Source of the DNA: Actinoplanes oblitus
GTDB taxonomy: Bacteria > Actinomycetota > Actinomycetes > Mycobacteriales > Micromonosporaceae
Direction: 5' to 3'
NCBI RefSeq assembly: GCF_030252345.1
Contig: NZ_CP126980.1
Location: 4,107,501 to 4,171,500, forward strand
Length of the DNA stretch: 64,000 nucleotides
Position 1 is the first letter of the stretch. Every line of letters starts with the position of its first letter. Below the pieces are notes generated by a model. That model was not told the origin of the DNA. It was given only the letters and a program-made list of their open reading frames with translations, and did not search any database. The translations under genes were made by a program, and so were the position numbers. Below are positions 17,472 through 25,431 of the stretch, piece by piece.

Positions 17472-17672
17472 CTACATGCTGTTCACCATCACCAAGAGCG
17501 TGAAGATCAGCACGGAGAGCGTCATCACCGCGCCGAACGTTCCACCCGCGACGATCACCGCCTTCACCTTCGTCTGCTTCAACCACACCATTAAGACTGC
17601 GGCGCCGAGGCCGAACACCGCCGACATGGTAATAGCGACCGCCAGCCACAACCCGATGTTTTCGCCATTCAT
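17472..17672 (-). CDS. Small two-helix membrane protein of the element
   Basis: A 66-residue protein starting MNGENIGLWLAVAITMSAVF, with two hydrophobic helices (IGLWLAVAITMSAVFGLG and VIVAGGTFGAVMTLSVLIFT) joined by a basic loop MVWLKQTKVKA. It is transcribed toward the recombinases. No function is known. As the only leftward gene besides the AlpA-like protein, it may be cargo or a remnant of a TnpC-like position. Confidence 0.55.
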   Translation of the reverse strand: MNGENIGLWLAVAITMSAVFGLGAAVLMVWLKQTKVKAVIVAGGTFGAVMTLSVLIFTLLVMVNSM

Positions 17673-18121
17673 GACGTCACCACCGGAGCTGACTCGTTTG
17701 CCGCGTTTACTAACAGCGGCAACGACACCGTCAACGACTTTGGTTTACGAACGGCAACCAAGCGTTGTATTATCAACCTGATCAGTAACAAACCGAACCT
17801 CCAGCTGCTCGACACCGACCTGAGCTGCGGATTCGTTCGCGAGGCCCCGGGCTGCAACCCGGGGCTTCATCACGTCCGCGTCGACCCGAAGGTCGGCGCG
17901 CCCGCGGAACTATTCCCGCTCACTCTTCAGGTTAGAGCAGAATCCGCGAATGGTGAAACCCCCGGATGCGGCCCTCCTCCCGCGACGGGATTGTCCGGTT
18001 CGATAATTGAGTATCAATAAGGAAACTGTTCGGCGAAAAGGGAAAACGAATCACGCTAAACAGCCCACAGGACCCAAAGGTGCACGCACAGCTGACCTGA
18101 AGCGCCCTCCCCGCGCCCGGA
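17673..18121. other. Intergenic region of the element, hairpin and A/T-rich stretch
   Basis: No gene is recognised. The segment 17700-17810 is unusually A/T-rich for this window, and GTTGTATTATCAAC is a small palindrome. An 8-bp perfect hairpin, GCCCCGGG and CCCGGGGC, with a 6-base loop occupies 17844-17865. A second A/T-rich patch lies at 17995-18050. These could hold promoters or recombinase arm sites. Confidence 0.4.
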
Positions 18122-18337
18122 TTACGCCTCGCCCTCGTCGAGGTCGACCTGGTGGGGCCGGCGGGCCGCGATCCACGACTCGACGTCGTCGAAGTGCCAC
18201 ACCTTCCCCTGCCGCAGGTCGGCGACCGGGGCCGGGAAGTCGGCGCGTCTGGTGAGTTGGTAGACGCGCTGGCGACTGATGCCGCCGAGACGAACGCGGA
18301 TCTCATGGGAGCCCATGAGGCGGATCGACTTCGCCAT
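18122..18337 (-). CDS. AlpA-like helix-turn-helix DNA-binding protein
   Basis: A 71-residue protein from the ATG at 18337. MGSHEIRVRLGGISRQRVYQL then FPAPVADLRQGKVWHFDDVESW is the standard winged-helix layout of AlpA/MerR-like small DNA-binding proteins, which act as excisionases or regulators in mobile elements. No Shine-Dalgarno sequence is visible upstream, so leaderless translation or an upstream TTG start at 18379 is possible. It is divergent from the 507-residue cargo gene and could regulate it. Confidence 0.75.
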   Translation of the reverse strand: MAKSIRLMGSHEIRVRLGGISRQRVYQLTRRADFPAPVADLRQGKVWHFDDVESWIAARRPHQVDLDEGEA

Positions 18338-18601
18338 GCACGCGACTATATGCGTGAGACTATGCTGGGCGTTAGACAAGGCGAGTCTCGTGACGGCGGC
18401 CGCACGTCGCCGGCCGCCCGACGGCCTCAGCCTCGAGATGTCGGTCGGAGCCCATAAACTTCAACGCGGCAGCTGCTTGGTCACGACCCGGCAGCCCCCC
18501 GCCGGACAACTCTCCAGAAGATTTTGAAGATTTTTTGCCGGTACCCCGCTCTGACGGCCTGGAGGAGTAAGAGAGAACCACTCCAGACACGAAGGAGCAC
18601 C

Positions 18602-20125
18602 ATGAACGACAACGAGCCGGCCGCCGCGGAGAGCCCCGACTCGCTCACCACGCCGACCCGCCGGGGGATCCCCCTGGCCGCGGCGTTCCACCGGGCGGCG
18701 ACCGCGAACCCGAATCGGGCAGCTGCCCGGCTGGCTGCCATGTTCCACCCGGTCACCACGGCGGCACCGGGCACGCCCAGCGTCGTGGTGTCACCGCCGA
18801 AGGACATGGTGATCCGGCGCCGCCAGCGGGTTCTGACTCGCAGCGTCGCCTTCCGGGCGCGGCGCCGACTGATCGACGGGCGGTTCACCCGCCGCGACCG
18901 TGAAGCCGCCCAGCAGGCTCGTCGCCCCCGCCAACCCCGCGAGGCCCGCCTCCTCGCGCTCATGGAGGCTGCACTGTCCGGGCCGGCCGGCGACGGTTTC
19001 CGGAAGGTCTTCGCTGACTTCGCGAAGGCCGTCGCGAGCGTGGTCGCTCCCCTCCAGGAAACGATGCGTGAGATCGCGCAGATGGTGCTTCCGCCCGGGC
19101 TCCGGGTGTTCGCGCAGATGCAGGAGAGGCTTCAGCGATCCGTCCGGGTCCCGATGCCCGGCCCGCTGCGCCGTGTCCAGGAGCAGATCGCCGCCTACGC
19201 CCGGCCCACGTTCCGCGTCCCCCAGCGCATCCGGGACGCGGTGACCGGCACCTCCGACTGGCTCATGGGCAGCTTCCGGCACACGCGTGAGTGGGCTTCG
19301 GGCTTCATGACCTACCAGGCGAAGTTGAGGCAGCAGTTCAGCTCGATGGTGGGCTCCTGGAGCTGGAAGCTACCCGACCTCACCGAGATCGTCCGGCCGA
19401 TCACGGACACCATCACGAAGATCATCCGCGGCTTCGAATGGCCTGGCGGGTCGGCAATGACCAAGACGATCGTCGAGTGGGCGGTCCGCGCGGTCTTCTG
19501 GGCGGCCGTCCGGACCCGCGAGGCGATCATCCACGAGGAGAACAGCGAGGAGATCGTCAGGGAGTTCATGCTCGCCTTCCTGGACCTCTTCCCGAAAGGC
19601 CGGCCGCACGTCGAGGCCGCGAAGGAGGCACTGCTCGAGGACGCCTGGTTGAAGGCGGAGCCGAAGGACGTCAAGAAGGTGCTGCTCAAGCGGATCAGAG
19701 ACCTTCACCGCAACCATCGGATGGTCAGTGACACTGAGCTTCGGCACCGCCGCGTCGTGTCCCTGAACGCGCCGCTGAGTCCGGCGGACAGCGACAGCGA
19801 CATGGTTCTCACCTTGGTCGAGGCGCTTGCCGATCCCGACTCCGTCGAGGACTTCGTGCTCAACCTGCCCGAGTTCCGGGACCCCCGCATCGACCGCGTC
19901 CTCAACAAGCTCAAGCCCGGAGAACGAGAAGTCGCTGACCTCTATGCAGGCCACGACGACATGACCTGGGATCTAGCCGCCGCCGCTGCCGGTCAACCGC
20001 CGGCATTTGGCGAGCGCGTCCGCAGGAAGCTAATCCGGTTGGGTGACCAGTTCGACAGTCGGCAGGCCCGCGAACTCCACATCCCCAGCACGACGAAGCC
20101 GAGGACCAGGCCGGCGTTCAGCTGA
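18602..20125 (+). CDS. Unrecognised 507-residue cargo protein of the Tn554-like element
   Basis: Starts MNDNEPAAAESPDS with GAAGGAG five bases upstream. The first 120 residues are basic and low in complexity (RRRQRVLTRSVAFRARRRL). Residues 130-240 are amphipathic helices (VVAPLQETMREIAQMVLPPG, FAQMQERLQRSVRVP). Residues 285-310 contain hydrophobic and aromatic stretches (EWAVRAVFWAAVRTREAI). The last 80 residues resemble a sigma region 4-like helix-turn-helix (KPGEREVADLYAGHDDMTWDL then RRKLIRLGDQF). I know no family with this order. Its position between recombinases and the right end marks it as element cargo. Confidence 0.75.
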   Translation: MNDNEPAAAESPDSLTTPTRRGIPLAAAFHRAATANPNRAAARLAAMFHPVTTAAPGTPSVVVSPPKDMVIRRRQRVLTRSVAFRARRRLIDGRFTRRDREAAQQARRPRQPREARLLALMEAALSGPAGDGFRKVFADFAKAVASVVAPLQETMREIAQMVLPPGLRVFAQMQERLQRSVRVPMPGPLRRVQEQIAAYARPTFRVPQRIRDAVTGTSDWLMGSFRHTREWASGFMTYQAKLRQQFSSMVGSWSWKLPDLTEIVRPITDTITKIIRGFEWPGGSAMTKTIVEWAVRAVFWAAVRTREAIIHEENSEEIVREFMLAFLDLFPKGRPHVEAAKEALLEDAWLKAEPKDVKKVLLKRIRDLHRNHRMVSDTELRHRRVVSLNAPLSPADSDSDMVLTLVEALADPDSVEDFVLNLPEFRDPRIDRVLNKLKPGEREVADLYAGHDDMTWDLAAAAAGQPPAFGERVRRKLIRLGDQFDSRQARELHIPSTTKPRTRPAFS

Positions 20126-20148
20126 GCCCGTCCCTCCTGCGACGAAGT

Positions 20149-20182
20149 CGCCGCTCGCGACCGCGGACGGTCGCGAGCGGCG
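20149..20182 (+). terminator. Hairpin between cargo genes
   Basis: A perfect 14-bp inverted repeat, CGCCGCTCGCGACC and GGTCGCGAGCGGCG, with a 6-base loop, 24 bp after the stop of the 507-residue gene and before the small membrane gene. Confidence 0.8.
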
Positions 20183-20227
20183 AATCCCCAGCTTCTTCTT
20201 CTCGCCCGGCCTCCTGGAGGTTTCCCC

Positions 20228-20497
20228 ATGCCCGCGAACGCGGATGGCTCTTGCACGCCCAAAAACAGGAACACGACCCCAAACGAGTCCGACCCCAGCA
20301 CCGACCGCAGGGTGAAGGTTGTTGCCACCGGCGGCTGCAGCACGTTGTTGGTCTCGTCGCTCTCTCAAGCGTTGGATCTAGTTCCGGCTAATCTGCAGAC
20401 AGAGCTCCATAGCGGCATCGCCCTGGCCGCCACGCTCGGCCTGGCCTACTTGGTGCTCCCCCGCAAGGCAAAGATCACCCTGGAGTGGGAGCGGTAG
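20228..20497 (+). CDS. Small membrane-anchored protein of the element
   Basis: An 89-residue protein with CTGGAGG seven bases before the ATG. A polar N-terminus (MPANADGSCTPKNRNTTPN) is followed by two hydrophobic stretches (TGGCSTLLVSSLSQALDL and GIALAATLGLAYLVL) and a charged tail. It is the last gene before the right junction with dprA, and its small size and two helices recall a holin-like or accessory membrane component. Function unknown. Confidence 0.6.
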   Translation: MPANADGSCTPKNRNTTPNESDPSTDRRVKVVATGGCSTLLVSSLSQALDLVPANLQTELHSGIALAATLGLAYLVLPRKAKITLEWER

Positions 20498-20550
20498 TCA
20501 CAGACAGCAACAGCGGTCGGGGCTTACCGCCCCGGCCAGCAAGTCCAGAA

Positions 20551-21363
20551 AAGAAACCGATGCCGCACTGGTTCCGCACCGGGCGGCCATTCACTGATCA
20601 GCAGGCCACGCTCGGCGATCCGGTCGAACATCGCGGAGTTCCCGGCAGGGTAGGGCCGGTCGACACCGCAAGCGAGCATCACAGCCGTACTGCCGCCGGC
20701 CGCCAGCGTTGCCTGATGAGCAGCTGTATCCACGCCGTGGCCACCGCCTGAGGTGACCGTCCACCCATGACCGGCGAGACCGGTGGCAAGGACATCGCTG
20801 ACGTACATGCCGTAGGCGGTTGCGGCTCGCGCCCCCACGATCGACAGCGCCTGTGTGAACGCCTCGCTGACGGGCCGGTCGCCGCGAACCCACAAACACA
20901 ACGGTGGCCGGATGCCGTCTCTGGCCGGTCCGGGTGCGCCCAAGTCGACCATAGCCAGGTCGTTGACCGCTGTCGGCCATTCGCTGTCGGTCGGGACCAC
21001 CAGTCGTGCTCCGACGCGGTCGGCGCGGCGTAACGCGATCTCGGCGTGGCGCAGCGGGTCCACGGTGGCAAGGTTGACCTTGACCGCTTTGCGTAATGCC
21101 GGGTCGGCGATGTCGCCGGCCAGCACCTGCTGCAGGGCTGCGGGTGCGCCGTGCTGCTCGACCATCGACCAGACCGTCTGGTTGCCGGGCTCGGCTAGCA
21201 AGGTGAGCGCCACCCGGGCTATTCGGTTATCGGCAACATCGACCTCGCGTCGGGTGTCGCCCCTGGCGGACTCGTTCCGCTGGTCCAAGAGATTCTCACT
21301 TTCGTGAAGGCGAGATGTCGCGGGCCGCATTCGCTGGCGTCGGTCACAGGGCGGCCGCATCAC
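20551..21363 (-). pseudogene. dprA: dprA 5' fragment (N-terminal part)
   Basis: Leftward text with IARVALTLLAEPGNQTVWSM, DPLRHAEIALRRADRVGARL, IVGARAATAYGMYVSDV and TSGGGHGVDTAAHQATLAAG, the DprA Rossmann core with its GxGxGxD-like loop. It ends VRHRFL at 20551 and then runs into element sequence (WTCWPGR). The start is uncertain: ATG at 21363 or 21330. The reading frame joins the 3' fragment at 13575, so the break is an insertion and not decay. DprA function is presumably lost here, although a chromosomal dprA may exist. Confidence 0.85.
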
Positions 21364-21497
21364 GCATCACAGGGGAGCCGGTGACAGCGGCAGCGCCCGG
21401 TCATCCGGGGTCACCCGCTTCGGGGGACCGCATTCAACGCCGGCGGGGGAGCAGACCGCGGTTTCGACCCCGCCCAACACTGGGAATGTTGGGAAGT

Positions 21498-22109
21498 TCA
21501 GGTGTCTTCTGTTGTCGCGTGAGTGCCGTCGAGGCTGAAGGCGGCGCCGACGTGGGCCGGGAAGCGTCCCGAGCTGCCGGGGATGCCGCGACACGGCGGC
21601 TGATACGGCGCATCGGTGCGCAAACGCCGGCCGATGATCTGCATCGGGGCCGGCCGTGTGCCCTGGAGGCGCACCTCGTAGCGCTCCGACTGCAACCTGG
21701 CGTAGTCGACATGCGCGTCGTACGGCACGTAGATGTTGTCGCGGATGCTGCCGCCGAGCCGGCCGCAGCACGACACCGTGATCGGGTACCAGCCAGTCAG
21801 GGCGACGGTGACGACGTGCCCACAGGCTAGGTCGAATTCGAACACGCAGAGCCGGTGAGGTTCCGCTTCACCGGCGTCGGCGAGGCCGTCGCTTGCGGGA
21901 CTGCTCGGTGGCGGGGTGCATGGGCTGCAGATCGGGCCGAGGTGGGTCTGATATCCGCTGTCGCAGCTCTCGCACACGATGCGCAGACATGCGCGGCATT
22001 CGCCGGAGGCGACCATGTCGAGACTGGTGCCGCAGAACCCGCAGGTGCCGGTCAGGCAGGTGCCGGAGTGGCGGCCCGGAGAGTGCTGGTGGCATGGGTG
22101 GTCAGGCAC
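21498..22109 (-). CDS. Cysteine-rich hypothetical protein
   Basis: A 203-residue protein from a GTG at 22109 that overlaps the upstream frame by 8 bases. The first 65 residues hold many Cys and His in zinc-ribbon spacing (TCGFCGTSLDM, CRACLRIVCESCDSGYQ, ICSPC). The second half reads CVFEFDLACGHVVTVALTGW and VSCCGRLGGSIRDN. It is probably a zinc-binding protein, and its partner is unknown. The upstream gene, now cut by IS701, was likely its operon partner. Confidence 0.6.
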   Translation of the reverse strand: MPDHPCHQHSPGRHSGTCLTGTCGFCGTSLDMVASGECRACLRIVCESCDSGYQTHLGPICSPCTPPPSSPASDGLADAGEAEPHRLCVFEFDLACGHVVTVALTGWYPITVSCCGRLGGSIRDNIYVPYDAHVDYARLQSERYEVRLQGTRPAPMQIIGRRLRTDAPYQPPCRGIPGSSGRFPAHVGAAFSLDGTHATTEDT

Positions 22110-22458
22110 GGCGGTCTCGCCTGAGGTGTTCGTACGCGGTGGCGGGGATCAGTCCGTGGCCGGTGATGTGTTCGGGGCTATCGATGTGTCGCCAGCCGGC
22201 GGGCTCGCACGCCAGCCACGTGGTGTTCTCTACGGTGGTGACGCCGATGACATCACCCACCGATAGCGAGCGCAATCTCAACAGCCGGTAGGAGCAGGCG
22301 GCGAGGAAGCTCATTTCGTTGCTGTTGTCATCGGCGCGTGTGCGGGCGGCCTGCAACTGATCGAGGTCGGCGTTGAACAGCCGGTAGACACAGTCGGCGA
22401 TAGCCTCCGGTGTGGTGTCGGCGGGCAGGTGCCGCCAATGCGAGAACACCTTCCTTAA
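22102..22458 (-). pseudogene. Hypothetical gene truncated at its 5' end by IS701
   Basis: Leftward text RKVFSHWRHLPADTTPEAI, LFNADLDQLQAARTRADD and HIDSPEHITGHGLIPATAYE up to the stop at 22102. The IS701 target duplication TTAA starts at 22455, so any codons further upstream now belong to the IS or lie beyond 24749. A GTG at 22449 could still serve as a start. It overlaps the Cys-rich gene by 8 bases. Confidence 0.6.
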
Positions 22459-22632
22459 TACTGCAACGGCACTTAGCAGAGTGGGTAACCGCGGCGTTTG
22501 TAATGACTGAGGCGGGCTTGGTGTTGGCGTCGTCGTCGCCAGCGTGACCACCACCAGATGTGTTTGGGCTGGTGACGCGGACGAACAGTGCGGCCAGCAG
22601 GCGCCGGATCTCCGGTACCGTGTAGCCGATCA

Positions 22633-23769
22633 TCATGTCGTCACCGCTGCTGTTTGCTCTGGCGAGGTCAGAGCCCGGGCGACGACGAGCCAGGCGTAAG
22701 CGGCCATCGACAAGGTGATGTGGGCATACCAGGCCCGCCAGTCCCGGACCTGGTACTCATCCAGGCCGGCCTGGCCTTTGGCCTGCTGGAAGCACTCCTC
22801 GACCGCCCCGCGGGTTCCGGCGATCCGGGCCAGGTCCATCAGCCGGGTCTTCCGCGGCCCGTAACAGACGTAGTACGCCAACTCGCCGGTGCTCATATTG
22901 CGCCGGGCCATCAGCCAGTGCCCGCGGCCTGGCCGCCAGAAGACCCGGATCGGGACCCGCGCCCACCAGTACTCCCGTGGCCCGTGAGCACCTCGGCCAG
23001 CGGAGATCCGCGACCAGGCCCGGCCCGGCAGAGACGCGATCAGCTCGTCGACACGGGCCCGACCCATGCTGGTGGTGACCACGTCGTCGTTGCACCGGGT
23101 CGCCACCACATGCGGCTGGTCGTGATCCTCGAGCCAGACCCGCAACGACTTCCACTGCCCGTACGCCTCGTCCATCGTCACCCACGCCGCCGGCACCCCA
23201 GCAGCGAACGCCCGCGCCAGCATCTCCCGCGCCATCTGCACCTTCGTGGCGAAGTCGACCTCGTCCGGGACCCCGGCCGCCCGACAACGATCACGGTCAT
23301 CGGTCCACACCGCCGGCAGATACAGCTGCCGATCGATCAAAGCGTGTCCCCGCGTCGAACGGTAAGCCAGGAAGACCCCGATCTGGCAATTCTCGATCCG
23401 CCCGGCGGTCCCGGAATACTGCCGGGCCACGCCCGCGGACCTCACGCCCTCCTTCAGGAAGCCGGTGTCGTCGATGATCAGCACACCGCGTGGGTCACCG
23501 AGATTCTCGATCACGTAGTCCCGCACCACGTCGCGGACGCCGTCGATGTCCCAGTCGGCCCACCGCAACAGCCGCTGCATCCCGTCCGGCGACACGTCCC
23601 CCGCCTGCTCGGCGAGAGTCCACCCGTTCTTACGATCCAGGCCGGCGACCAACCCGGACAGATACTGCCGGGCCCGCCGCCGTGGTTCCGACCGGGTGAA
23701 CCGGTCAGCGAAACGGGCATGCAACCGATCCAACTCACCCGACCACTGATCAACCTCGATCGCCGTCAC
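22633..23769 (-). CDS. IS701-family DDE transposase
   Basis: A 378-residue transposase from a GTG at 23769. WADWDIDGVRDVVRDYV, VLIIDDTGFLKEGVRSAG (first catalytic Asp), QYSGTAGRIENCQIGVFLAY, WVTMDEAYGQW (second Asp) and GTRGAVEECFQQAKGQAGLD (Glu) fit actinomycete IS701 transposases throughout. It appears intact. The nested IS5 element lies upstream of its start, so its promoter may be disrupted. Confidence 0.93.
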   Translation of the reverse strand: MTAIEVDQWSGELDRLHARFADRFTRSEPRRRARQYLSGLVAGLDRKNGWTLAEQAGDVSPDGMQRLLRWADWDIDGVRDVVRDYVIENLGDPRGVLIIDDTGFLKEGVRSAGVARQYSGTAGRIENCQIGVFLAYRSTRGHALIDRQLYLPAVWTDDRDRCRAAGVPDEVDFATKVQMAREMLARAFAAGVPAAWVTMDEAYGQWKSLRVWLEDHDQPHVVATRCNDDVVTTSMGRARVDELIASLPGRAWSRISAGRGAHGPREYWWARVPIRVFWRPGRGHWLMARRNMSTGELAYYVCYGPRKTRLMDLARIAGTRGAVEECFQQAKGQAGLDEYQVRDWRAWYAHITLSMAAYAWLVVARALTSPEQTAAVTT

Positions 23770-23809
23770 ACACGACCCAACGAGCCGATCATCGATACGT
23801 TCCGCCTAC

Positions 23810-24727
23810 TGAGCCCTTTTCATCCTGCGTAGCGGTTGGCTTCGACGTGATGCAGGACGAGGATGGCCTGCACGATCGCGGTCGCGCGGCGCGGGCAGCA
23901 GCGCAGCTTGGACAGGATCTTCCAGGTCTTGAGGGTTGCGATCGCGCGTTCGCCGCGGGCGCGGATCTTCGCGTGCGCCCGGTTGACCGCCTTCTGCCGG
24001 CGTGACAGCTTCGGCCGGAAGCGCCGCTGCTTGAACGGGGTGCGCACGCTGCCGCGGGCGCCCTGGTAGCCCTTGTCGGCGAAGGTCATTACGTCGGCGC
24101 TGGTGAGCGCGTCGATGATGCCGTGGGTGCGGGCGGCGGTCAGGTCGTGGGTCGAGCCTGGCAGCGCCGGCGAGGCCCACACGAGACGCCCGGCTGCGTC
24201 GGCGATGACCTGCGCGTTGACGCCGTGCCGCTTGTGCTTGCCGGAGTAGTACGGCTTCTGGTCGGCGACCCGGTCGATCGAGATCAGTGTGCCGTCCAGG
24301 ATCGCGTACGCCAGCTGCTGGATACGCCGCATCGCGCTGGCGAGGTCGTCGGCGGCTGCGCTAAGCAGGGCGATCGCCTCCTGGACGTAGCGCCAGGCGG
24401 TGGCGATGCCGATCTCGAAGCCGGCGGCGAGGCGGGTGTAGGTGTCGCCGTTGCGAAGGTGGGCCAGGGTGAGCAGGGCCTGACGGCCGGGGTTCAGTCG
24501 CCGCCATCGCGATCTGCGCTGCTGGCGGTGGGTGCGGATGCGTTCGGCGAGGTGGTTCAGGGTCCGGCTGGACAACGTGATCGTGGCAGGGTAGGACAGC
24601 ATGGCGAGGCTCCCGGTCGGGGCTTCGAGTCTTGGTCGACAGCTGTCCTACCTGGAGCCTCGCACCCATCGATCACCGGCCCTGCTATACCTGCCATGAG
24701 CTGCAAGATCAGCTTGGAAAAAGCTCA
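23810..24727 (-). mobile_element. IS5-family element, copy 1 (inside IS701)
   Basis: 918 bp with related ends: TGAGCCCTTTTCATC at the left and, reading inward from the right, TGAGCTTTTTCCAAG. It is inserted in IS701 close to that element's right end, and CTGAG occurs at both junctions. An identical-looking copy lies at 62083-63000 in the opposite orientation. Confidence 0.9.
23820..24602 (-). CDS. IS5-family transposase, copy 1
   Basis: A 260-residue DDE_Tnp_4-type transposase. An N-terminal helix-turn-helix region (RNGDTYTRLAAGFEIGIATA) is followed by the catalytic core: AILDGTLISIDRV (Asp), YYSGKHKRHGVNAQVIAD, MTFADKGYQGARG (Asp) and KIRARGERAIATLKTWKIL (Glu). It is intact and identical in translation to the copy at 62208-62990, indicating recent movement. 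Confidence 0.95.
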   Translation of the reverse strand: MLSYPATITLSSRTLNHLAERIRTHRQQRRSRWRRLNPGRQALLTLAHLRNGDTYTRLAAGFEIGIATAWRYVQEAIALLSAAADDLASAMRRIQQLAYAILDGTLISIDRVADQKPYYSGKHKRHGVNAQVIADAAGRLVWASPALPGSTHDLTAARTHGIIDALTSADVMTFADKGYQGARGSVRTPFKQRRFRPKLSRRQKAVNRAHAKIRARGERAIATLKTWKILSKLRCCPRRATAIVQAILVLHHVEANRYAG

Positions 24728-24815
24728 CTGAGTGCCGTTGCAGTGTTAAGTCGCGGTGGCCCGAGACCGATCCAACTTCGCAATCACAGCTTACAGAACC
24801 GAAACTAAACGCCAG

Positions 24816-25364
24816 TCAGACCCATTCATCTAATGCAGCTCCGTCAACAACCTTTCCAGATGGCTCGTTACCTGCATCGTCGATGACGAACTGCAAGACT
24901 TGCCTGCCGTAATCGTCATTAGTCCGGTACACAATTGAGTCCTCTTCAGCAGTAGGCCAAACCTCCACACGATATGACTCTGTTGTCGAGTTCACGCCGT
25001 CAACCTCGACATCACGCCCGATAGAGTAGGCTCTAATCCGATACAACCCTGGTCCAGCAACGCTGAGCGCGGATAGGCCAGGATCTTCATCATAAGACCG
25101 CACTCGCAGTCTCCCGAACACTATCCTAGTCGTAACCTCAGCAATGGTTTCCCAGTCGAGGCTCCGGTTGATCTCGGGTGGAACACTGCTGTAAGAGACG
25201 GCATTAACCCTTACATGCCCTGAATGAATACCCGTATGAAGGAGTACCCCACCCAGGAAAGGACTGATCAGCCCGTTCCTCGCGAAGGGCACTTCGATCG
25301 GCCAATCCACGCCATCCTCGATCAGGCCAAATGCGTGGTAAGTAACGTGAAGCTGGATCTCCAT
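24816..25364 (-). CDS. Putative immunity protein for the adjacent nuclease toxin
   Basis: A 182-residue soluble protein from the ATG at 25364 (TTAGGA eight bases upstream) starting MEIQLHVTYHAFGLIEDG, rich in beta strands and acidic residues (VIDDAGNEPSGKVVDGAALDE). It follows the NucA/NucB-type toxin gene by 67 bp on the same strand and shares its lower G+C. The immunity role is inferred only from position, acidity and size. No immunity family is recognised. Confidence 0.55.
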   Translation of the reverse strand: MEIQLHVTYHAFGLIEDGVDWPIEVPFARNGLISPFLGGVLLHTGIHSGHVRVNAVSYSSVPPEINRSLDWETIAEVTTRIVFGRLRVRSYDEDPGLSALSVAGPGLYRIRAYSIGRDVEVDGVNSTTESYRVEVWPTAEEDSIVYRTNDDYGRQVLQFVIDDAGNEPSGKVVDGAALDEWV

Positions 25365-25431
25365 GAGGATTCCTAAGTCGGAGAGCGAGAGCAGGGGCTC
25401 ACTTGCAACCAAGTGAGCCCCTGCCGCGACC

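Larger units (their letters stand above)
13576..20550 (+). mobile_element. Tn554-like dual tyrosine recombinase element inserted in dprA
   Basis: A roughly 7-kb segment splits dprA between the codons for HRFL and RNR. It encodes two consecutive tyrosine recombinases overlapping by GTGA, the arrangement of TnpA and TnpB in Tn554-type transposons. It also carries small membrane proteins, an AlpA-like protein and a 507-residue protein of unknown function. No long terminal repeats or long target duplication are visible, which fits site-specific integration with a short core. The exact ends are uncertain by a few bases because the core sequence is short. Confidence 0.8.
22459..24745 (-). mobile_element. 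IS701-family element carrying a nested IS5-family element
   Basis: The ends are TACTGCAACGGCACT (left) and AGTGCCGTTGCAGTG (right), inverted repeats flanked on both sides by TTAA (22455-22458 and 24746-24749), the 4-bp YTAR-type duplication known for IS701. Removing the 918-bp nested IS5 copy leaves about 1.37 kb, a normal IS701 length. Confidence 0.9.
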
